A stretch of 5,442 bases of DNA from Gammaproteobacteria bacterium (GTDB lineage: Bacteria; Pseudomonadota; Gammaproteobacteria; S012-40). The translations under genes were made by a program, and so were the position numbers. Every line of letters starts with the position of its first letter. The first letter of the stretch is position 1. The stretch is from NCBI GenBank assembly GCA_029879945.1, contig JAOUPJ010000245.1, positions 1 through 5,442 of the forward strand. The letters are read 5' to 3'. Shown one piece after another: positions 1-5,442 of the stretch. The notes beneath the pieces were generated by a model. That model worked only from the letters and a program-made list of their open reading frames with translations. It ran no database searches and was not told the origin of the DNA.

Positions 1-1682
1 GCTTCCATTCCATAAATATTGCCTGTCTTCAAATCTACCTGTGGTTGGTAGTAGAGTAATAGCTCATTTCGATCCAGGGCATGTCGCAAGGCGTTTTCCA
101 TTGTCAATTTGTCTTGCACCTGAGAACTCATCTCTGACGAGTAATATTGATAACAGCCCCCGCCCATGGATTTTGATCGATACATGGCGGTATCTGCGTT
201 TTTCAATAGATCATCCACTTCTATATCATCCACTGGATAAAACGCGATACCTATACTCACGCTAACGAACAGCTCCATATCCCCGATATAAATGGGTTCG
301 GCGACCCGATCAATGATTTTCTGTGCCACTTTGTGTACGTCTTCTGCCTCAGCAATATCGGCCATTACGAGCACGAACTCGTCGCCCCCGAGGCGAGCAA
401 TCGTGTCACCACGGCGCACGGTGCTGAGTAGGCGATTGGCGACCTCTTGTATAAGCAAGTCTCCTTTTTCATGCCCGAGTGAATCATTGATATTTTTAAA
501 TCGATCCAGATCCAACAAAACAACGGCAACAAGCCGATCCCTGGAGTCGGCCTCGATCATCGCCTGCTTCAAACGATCACGTAACAAAACACGATTTGGC
601 AGACCTGTAATATCATCTTTATAGGCCAGATCATCCAACTTGGCCTCTGCGTCGTGAATTTCGGTTCTGTCTCGCAGATAGATTACGAAGGTAATCCCTT
701 CGCCATGCTCTGCCGCACGAATCAACAACTCGGCGGGAAACTGACTCCCGTTAGAGCGTTGTGCCAATATGCGTACACGCTCGCCGAGCAGACTGGAATT
801 TCGTGTCGCCAGATAATTCTTTATACGCGCCTCCTGTGCACTGCGCATATTCGGCGGTATTAGCATTTCAACCATGGATTTCCCTAACACGTCCTCCGGC
901 TTATAACCGAATGTTTTCTTAGCATGAGAATTGAAGTGGATGATTTTCCCGCCTTCGTCAGCCAAAATAATACAATCCATGGATGCCGCAGTGATGGTTT
1001 CAAACTCGGACTTTTGCGTTTGAATCCGTTGGGCAAGTTGATTAAACGACTTGGCGGTTTCCGCCACTTCGTCCCTACCCTTATCGGGTAAAACAATCTC
1101 TTTACCGTGAACAATAAGCTCCTTAGTTCCCTTAACAAGTTGCCTTAGTCGATGGGTCATTTGCCTGGTAAAAAGAAAGGAAACAAAGATGGATGCAGCA
1201 ATTCCCAAGGCTCCGACCATTGCATATTCAATCAAGACTTCCCTGCTAACGCTATCGATTGAGTTCCTGTTTATCCCCAATTCCACCTTACCAAAATAGC
1301 TAGCCCCATCAGCCACGTTGGCATTCACATGGAAAATGTTTTCATCTCGGGGTAATTGCTCCAGATCAAAAACGGTAAGACTTTTGTCTTTAATCGCCCG
1401 ACTGTCTACGACAATTTTTCCATCCCGATCCAATAGGCGCGCATACGCCACGCTTGGATTGCTAGTAAATTCCTCTACTGCAGCAGATAAGCTATCAAAG
1501 TCCCTACTGACAAGAAATGGCTTTGTGGCAGTCGCAAGATACTCTGCGGTGGACTGGGCATGTTTGATGAGTTCATTGGTGTTGGCACGGTCCAATGCAC
1601 CGATACCGATTTTAACCACGGCCATCAGCACCAGTAAATTGAGGACTACGACCCCAAGGATTGTGCGCAAAGTAAAGGTCAT
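1..1682 (-). CDS. Membrane-bound GGDEF-EAL protein with HAMP and PAS domains (3' end beyond window)
   Basis: This gene encodes an inner-membrane sensor predicted to make and/or break down cyclic-di-GMP, which controls the motile-to-biofilm switch. The 560 visible residues show TM1 (about 5-27), a periplasmic region (about 28-147) possibly of PAS/Cache type, and TM2 (about 149-171). A HAMP linker (about 172-225) and PAS domain (about 227-335, with GYKPEDVLGK and the PAC-like SNGSQFPAEL) follow. The GGDEF domain (about 350-510) opens with DDITGLPNR. Its active site GGDEF (432-436, bases 375-389) is intact, and RRGD (423-426) is the product-inhibition I-site, so cyclase activity is likely. An EAL domain starts with YYQPQVDLKTG and is cut at its signature glutamate (residue 560), so phosphodiesterase activity cannot be judged. 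Family members of this layout are about 800 residues. The ATG at 1682 is the only start between the in-frame stop at 1701-1703 and TM1; its ribosome-binding site is weak. The ligand is unknown. Confidence 0.95.
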   Translation of the reverse strand, partial: MTFTLRTILGVVVLNLLVLMAVVKIGIGALDRANTNELIKHAQSTAEYLATATKPFLVSRDFDSLSAAVEEFTSNPSVAYARLLDRDGKIVVDSRAIKDKSLTVFDLEQLPRDENIFHVNANVADGASYFGKVELGINRNSIDSVSREVLIEYAMVGALGIAASIFVSFLFTRQMTHRLRQLVKGTKELIVHGKEIVLPDKGRDEVAETAKSFNQLAQRIQTQKSEFETITAASMDCIILADEGGKIIHFNSHAKKTFGYKPEDVLGKSMVEMLIPPNMRSAQEARIKNYLATRNSSLLGERVRILAQRSNGSQFPAELLIRAAEHGEGITFVIYLRDRTEIHDAEAKLDDLAYKDDITGLPNRVLLRDRLKQAMIEADSRDRLVAVVLLDLDRFKNINDSLGHEKGDLLIQEVANRLLSTVRRGDTIARLGGDEFVLVMADIAEAEDVHKVAQKIIDRVAEPIYIGDMELFVSVSIGIAFYPVDDIEVDDLLKNADTAMYRSKSMGGGCYQYYSSEMSSQVQDKLTMENALRHALDRNELLLYYQPQVDLKTGNIYGME

Positions 1683-1684
1683 AC

Positions 1685-1740
1685 CACTACTACTTTGAGT
1701 CTAAATTTGTATTAATAAAGGAGTTGGACTCATGGTAGTG
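1685..1740. repeat. Interrupted inverted repeat just upstream of the GGDEF-EAL start codon
   Basis: Two pairs of short arms are nested: CACTAC (1685-1690) with GTAGTG (1735-1740), and GAGTC (1697-1701) with GACTC (1727-1731). Eleven base pairs are possible, broken by an asymmetric internal loop and closed by a 25-base AT-rich loop. The inner arm ends three bases before the signalling gene's ATG, so in its mRNA the structure would cover the ribosome-binding region. The repeat could equally be an operator half-site pair or chance. Confidence 0.3.
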
Positions 1741-1800
1741 TTTTCGTCTAAATGCCCTCTTTGCTTTAGGTGTTTTGCGGTAAAAGAGGCAGATTTATAG
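1718..1800 (+). other. Possible 22-codon plus-strand small ORF with a strong Shine-Dalgarno sequence
   Basis: AAGGAG (1718-1723) sits eight bases before an ATG at 1732, and the frame runs 22 codons to a TAG at 1798-1800. The peptide includes the cysteine-spaced segment CPLCFRC and has no recognisable family. It points away from the signalling gene and towards the 3' end of hrpA. Ribosome-binding site and spacing are near ideal, but no promoter is apparent and a 22-codon ORF is easily produced by chance. I list it as a candidate only. Confidence 0.15.
1754..1790. repeat. Imperfect hairpin in the spacer, weak terminator candidate
   Basis: The arms GCCCTCTTT (1754-1762) and AAAGAGGC (1783-1790) pair over eight bases with one bulged C, around a 20-base loop. 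On the minus strand, which carries both genes, the stem is followed by ATTTAGACG rather than a T-run, so it is a poor intrinsic terminator for hrpA. On the plus strand the next bases, AGATTTATAGATTTATTTTC, are only moderately T-rich. The stem is visible in the sequence; any role in termination is inference and the large loop argues against a strong one. Confidence 0.3.
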
Positions 1801-1816
1801 ATTTATTTTCAAAATA
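1791..1816. repeat. AT-rich tandem 8-mer and short palindrome downstream of hrpA
   Basis: The 8-mer AGATTTAT occurs twice in direct tandem (1791-1798 and 1799-1806). It overlaps the 13-base palindrome TATTTTCAAAATA (1804-1816). Both lie in the most AT-rich part of the spacer, shortly after the hrpA stop. Such DNA could carry a promoter for the signalling gene, but I found no -35/-10 pair with normal spacing on either strand. No function is assigned. Confidence 0.35.
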
Positions 1817-1847
1817 GTATTTCATTTATAACTCGATACTTAACAGC

Positions 1848-4800
1848 CTATCTAGACTTATTCAAATCGTGGAGCTCCCTTTCCAGCCTTTTCGTTGAAA
1901 CCGGGTATTTAGTCTTTAGGTGCTGGGCGTAGAGTGACACCCTAAATTCCTCAATCATCCATTGAAAATCATCCCATTGCGTGCTCTGCCCTTTTCGCTC
2001 CAGCCACTTTATCCAAAATGGTCGAATCTCTCGCATCCATTGCTGATCTTTCTGCAAATCGCCCTGCATTTTGTCAATTCTAATCTGTACAGCGTCTAAA
2101 TAGCGGGGAAAGTCTTTCAGGGATTCAATGGGTGTTTTTAAAACAAATCCGGGATAAACTAGATGCACGATTTGCTGCTTGATATCGTCCATGCTCTCGA
2201 TTTGGGCCAGACCCACATTTTTTGACAAACGTTTTTGAAGTTCCTTGTGTTTCTGCAAGATCTCTCGCAGTAATTTTCCTATTTCCGTGCAGGTCGATAT
2301 GAGATTTCGCTTCACATATTCCAACTCCACAAAAAAATCTGCCTGTTTGCGAATATCTTGCGGTTTCATTTTCAAATTCACCCGAACAGCCAGCGCTGTC
2401 AATTCATTTGCCAATTCCTCTCTGCTTCCCAATGGAGCATAAAGCAAGGCGAGTGAATCGGTAGCGAGCAATGTCTTGTTCACATATTTCTGTTCCTGGT
2501 ATAAGTATTTCAAAATAAGCGATAACACTGCCTTGGCGTGAACCTTGTTTGCGGTATACTCATCGGCGTAGTGTGAAAGCACAAAACTTCCTTCATGCTG
2601 CTCTAAGGCCGGCACTACCTTTAATCGAACACCGTTTGTTTGAATTGTTTCCGAGTCCGGTAAATCTCCAAAATCCCATTGCTCGATTATTTGTTGTTCC
2701 TGTTGTTTGCCAACGCTACTTTTTATAATGGACTGGCTCATTTTTTTGAATCGTGTTTTAAGTTCACCCAACTCTCGACTGGCGCTTAACTCCTTTCCAT
2801 TTTCATCCAATAACGCTATCCGCATTTGCAAGTGCTTGGGCAACTCCACTACAAGAAAGGGATTATTCTCAAAAACCGTACCTGAGACCCGCGTCATTTC
2901 TTTTATCACTGCCTGTTCAAAAGAAAACTGTGTGTCCGGTTTTAAAGAGTCGGCGATCGCCTGCGCATACTGTGGAACGGGCACAAACTGCTTTCTTACG
3001 GCCTTCGGTAACGATTTGAGTAAGCACTGTATCTTTTCCTTCCACAAACCGGGAACCAGCCAGGTAAGCGTATTTTCGGCCACTTGATTTAGTAATGCGA
3101 TAGGTACCACTAAGGTGATACCGTCATTCTCTATCTGCGGATCAAATTCATACTTTAATTCACAAAAACTGTTCCCAATCTGAAGCACATCAGGAAACAA
3201 CTCACTAGGCGCGTCATTTGCGCCTTCTCGGTACAAGTCTTTTTCCACCAGAGTAAGTAACGAGTCGCTCGCTTTCGTGTCTTGCTTACGCCACTTTTCA
3301 AAATGCGCCGCTGTCTTGATTTCCCGGGGGATTCGCTCGTCAAATAGTTGAAATAAAACCCCTTCATCAACCAGGATATCCAGGCGACGAACTTTATTCT
3401 CTTGCTGCTGAACTTTTTCTATTAAACGATGGTTGTTATGGGCATACGAAGCGCCAGTTTCATACTCGCCTCTTACCAATGCATGCAATATGAAAACTTT
3501 TCTTGCTTCTTTTGCATCTACCGACGCAAGATTCACTTTTCGTCGTGGAATTAAGGTTAATCCATACAGACTCACGGATTCATAAATCATGGCTTGCTTA
3601 GCCTTTTCGTCCCAAAACGGTTCGAAAAACTGGCGCGTCACAATATGAGAGGCACTCGCAAGTACCCACTCGGGGGAAATACTCGCCACCGTTCTTGCGT
3701 ACACCCGGTTGGTCTGAACAATTTCGGCAGACACCAGCCATTTAGGAGACTTCTTTGCGAGCCCAGAGCCCGGAAAAATGTAAAACTTACTCCCCCTTGC
3801 CCCAAAATACTCACCGTTTTCACTGAGCGTACCCAAGTGGCCTAAAAATCCGGTTAGGATTGCCTTATGTAGGGTTTCGTAGTCAGGCACCGGATTGCTC
3901 GAGATCTTGCGTTTATTGCTATAGGATTCTCGTAATTGCACATAAACATCCTGCCACTCCCGCAGATGTTGATAGGAAAGAAACTCTTTCTGACACAACT
4001 TTCTCAACTTGCTTTGAGACAAATCCTCCTTTTGTTCGTGTATATAGTTCCACAAGTTGATTAGTGAGATAAAATCTGATTTTTCGTCCTGGAATCGGCG
4101 ATGCAAGTCATCAGCCGCTTGCTGTTTTTCGTAGGGTCGCAAGCGGGGGTCCTGCACTGCGAGCCCCGACGCAATAATCAAGCCTTCCTGCAAACACCCC
4201 AGTTCTGCGGCAGCCAAAACAATTCTGGCCAGCTTGGGATCAACGGGAAGTTTCGCCAGTTCCCGACCCAAAGGCGTCAATCGCCTATCGGCGTTGATCG
4301 CCGCCAGCTCGTTCAATAAACGATAACCGTCATTTATAAAGCGCGAGTCTGGTGGGTCGATAAAAGGAAACGTTTCAATGTCCCCTAGACGGTTGGCCTG
4401 CATAGTCAAAATGACGCTGGCGAGATTGGTTCGTAGAATTTCAGGGTCAGTAAACTCGTTACGATTGTTAAAATCATCTTCGTCATAAAGGCGAAAACAG
4501 ATTCCCGGCCCAACGCGCCCACAACGACCTGCTCGCTGTTGCGCTGATGCCTTTGAGACAGGCTCTATGGGAAGACGTTGAATCTTACTCCGATAGCTGT
4601 ACCGACTCATTCTCACCAAACCCGAATCCACCACATAGCGAATACCCGGGACAGTCAAAGATGTTTCCGCCACATTCGTGGAAAGGATAAAGCGTCGCCC
4701 GGAATGGGGCTTGAAAATCAATTCCTGCTGCGCTGGAGTTAGTCTTGAATAGAGCGGCAATACCTCTTCGGTCTTACGTAAGGTCTTACGAATAAGATGT

Positions 4801-5442
4801 GCGCACTCCCTGATCTCTCTCTCCCCCGGCAAAAAAACGAGTACATCACCGGTCTTTTCCCGACGAATTTCGTCTAAAACTTTCAACAAATTCTGGTGAA
4901 ACAAGCTTTCATCAGAATCTTCGTCCTCCTGTTTTTGAGGTGCCCTGTACCTTATCTCCACCGGATAACTACGCCCTTGTACCTCTATTACGGGGGCATC
5001 ACTAAAATGTTCGGAAAAACGCCTGGTATTGATGGTTGCAGAGGTGATTATCAATTTGAGATCAGGCCTACTGGGCAATATTTTTTTCAAATGCCCCAGA
5101 ATGAAATCAATATTCAGACTGCGTTCATGCGCCTCATCGACAATAATTGTGTCGTATTGATTTAGATATCGGTCATTTTGCAGTTCCGCCAGCAATATGC
5201 CATCGGTCATTAACTTGATAAACGACGATTTCTCTAATTGTTGATTGAACCTGACTTGATATCCAACATGAATTCCCAAAGGGGAGCCCAGTTCATCGGC
5301 GATCCGTTTGGCCACACTCCGGGCCGCAATTCTGCGAGGCTGGGTATGCGCTATCAAGCCGCCGACACCGCGCCCCAGTTCCAGACACATTTTTGGGAGT
5401 TGAGTGGTTTTCCCTGATCCCGTCTCGCCACATATAACGAGT
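1848..5442 (-). CDS. hrpA: ATP-dependent RNA helicase HrpA, DEAH box (5' end beyond window)
   Basis: HrpA is a cytoplasmic DEAH-box helicase that unwinds RNA using ATP; in E. coli it is linked to mRNA processing and release of stalled ribosomes. The frame is open from 5441 to a TAG at 1848-1850, giving 1197 visible residues. Counting from 5441, motif I GETGSGKT is at 5-12 (bases 5406-5429), motif Ia TQPRR at 33-37, DEAH at 102-105 (5127-5138), SAT at 134-136, motif V STNVAETS at 254-261 and motif VI QRAGRCGR at 302-309 (4515-4538). All are intact, so the enzyme should be active. The winged-helix/HA2 region follows (FPFIDPPD 358-365, TPLGR 389-393). An OB-fold segment lies near 540 (EYFGARGSKFYIFPGS), then the HrpA-type DUF3418 region from about 607 to the end. 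E. coli HrpA is about 1300 residues, so roughly 100 N-terminal residues are missing. The ATG at 5390 lies after motif I and cannot be the true start. Its promoter is outside the window. The signalling gene starts 165 bases downstream on the same strand. Confidence 0.97.
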   Translation of the reverse strand, partial: LVICGETGSGKTTQLPKMCLELGRGVGGLIAHTQPRRIAARSVAKRIADELGSPLGIHVGYQVRFNQQLEKSSFIKLMTDGILLAELQNDRYLNQYDTIIVDEAHERSLNIDFILGHLKKILPSRPDLKLIITSATINTRRFSEHFSDAPVIEVQGRSYPVEIRYRAPQKQEDEDSDESLFHQNLLKVLDEIRREKTGDVLVFLPGEREIRECAHLIRKTLRKTEEVLPLYSRLTPAQQELIFKPHSGRRFILSTNVAETSLTVPGIRYVVDSGLVRMSRYSYRSKIQRLPIEPVSKASAQQRAGRCGRVGPGICFRLYDEDDFNNRNEFTDPEILRTNLASVILTMQANRLGDIETFPFIDPPDSRFINDGYRLLNELAAINADRRLTPLGRELAKLPVDPKLARIVLAAAELGCLQEGLIIASGLAVQDPRLRPYEKQQAADDLHRRFQDEKSDFISLINLWNYIHEQKEDLSQSKLRKLCQKEFLSYQHLREWQDVYVQLRESYSNKRKISSNPVPDYETLHKAILTGFLGHLGTLSENGEYFGARGSKFYIFPGSGLAKKSPKWLVSAEIVQTNRVYARTVASISPEWVLASASHIVTRQFFEPFWDEKAKQAMIYESVSLYGLTLIPRRKVNLASVDAKEARKVFILHALVRGEYETGASYAHNNHRLIEKVQQQENKVRRLDILVDEGVLFQLFDERIPREIKTAAHFEKWRKQDTKASDSLLTLVEKDLYREGANDAPSELFPDVLQIGNSFCELKYEFDPQIENDGITLVVPIALLNQVAENTLTWLVPGLWKEKIQCLLKSLPKAVRKQFVPVPQYAQAIADSLKPDTQFSFEQAVIKEMTRVSGTVFENNPFLVVELPKHLQMRIALLDENGKELSASRELGELKTRFKKMSQSIIKSSVGKQQEQQIIEQWDFGDLPDSETIQTNGVRLKVVPALEQHEGSFVLSHYADEYTANKVHAKAVLSLILKYLYQEQKYVNKTLLATDSLALLYAPLGSREELANELTALAVRVNLKMKPQDIRKQADFFVELEYVKRNLISTCTEIGKLLREILQKHKELQKRLSKNVGLAQIESMDDIKQQIVHLVYPGFVLKTPIESLKDFPRYLDAVQIRIDKMQGDLQKDQQWMREIRPFWIKWLERKGQSTQWDDFQWMIEEFRVSLYAQHLKTKYPVSTKRLERELHDLNKSR

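Noticed and set aside
292..624. Plus-strand ORF of 110 residues, Ser/Arg rich
   Set aside because: It lies antisense to the GGDEF coding region, and its composition is what the opposite strand of that gene would give.
884..1138. Minus-strand ORF of 84 residues
   Set aside because: It is in another frame of the GGDEF-EAL gene, across the coding sequence for HAMP and PAS, and its product has no recognisable domain.
1318..1698. Plus-strand ORF of 126 residues
   Set aside because: It is antisense to the TM1 and periplasmic coding region, has no domain, and overlaps the well-supported start of the signalling gene.
2707..3087. Plus-strand ORF of 126 residues
   Set aside because: It is antisense within the continuous HrpA frame and shows no family features.
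4896..5165. Plus-strand ORF of 89 residues with a hydrophobic start
   Set aside because: It is antisense to the DEAH region of hrpA; the hydrophobic start is a by-product of the acidic helicase loop codons on the other strand.
1848..5390. Starting the helicase at the ATG at 5390
   Set aside because: The frame stays open to 5441 and the upstream codons encode the motif I GETGSGKT, which the helicase needs. The real start is beyond the window.
1..5442. CRISPR array, transposon, tRNA/rRNA, prophage or defence island
   Set aside because: No regularly spaced repeats, transposase or integrase motifs, cloverleaf-like segments or terminal repeats were seen. Two ordinary chromosomal genes cover nearly all of the window.

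Overview
The window holds two protein genes, both on the minus strand and both cut by a window edge, separated by a 165-base AT-rich spacer. The hrpA homologue fills the right two thirds and is read first. Its reading frame is already open at base 5442 and ends at 1848. A membrane-bound cyclic-di-GMP signalling protein follows it, starting at 1682 and running off the left edge. No RNA gene, mobile element, CRISPR array or plus-strand gene of normal size is supported.

The DNA is chromosomal bacterial sequence of moderate GC with an AT-rich intergenic gap. A full-length HrpA with the long C-terminal DUF3418 region, next to a TM-HAMP-PAS-GGDEF-EAL protein, fits a gammaproteobacterium, probably free-living or aquatic. 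Assigning a genus from this sequence would be guesswork.

Region by region: 1-1682 (minus) encodes a diguanylate cyclase / phosphodiesterase hybrid. It has two transmembrane helices around a periplasmic sensor region, then HAMP, PAS and GGDEF with an inhibitory RxxD site. The EAL domain is cut at the glutamate of its signature. Bases 1683-1847 are the spacer, with two imperfect inverted repeats, an 8-base tandem duplication and a short plus-strand ORF behind a strong Shine-Dalgarno sequence. Bases 1848-5442 (minus) encode HrpA, missing only about the first 100 residues of the usual ~1300.

The two genes point the same way but act in different processes, RNA remodelling and second-messenger signalling. 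The gap between them contains a weak hairpin, so co-transcription is possible but not shown. I see no convincing undescribed system. The spacer is the only part the two genes do not explain, and the evidence there is weak.
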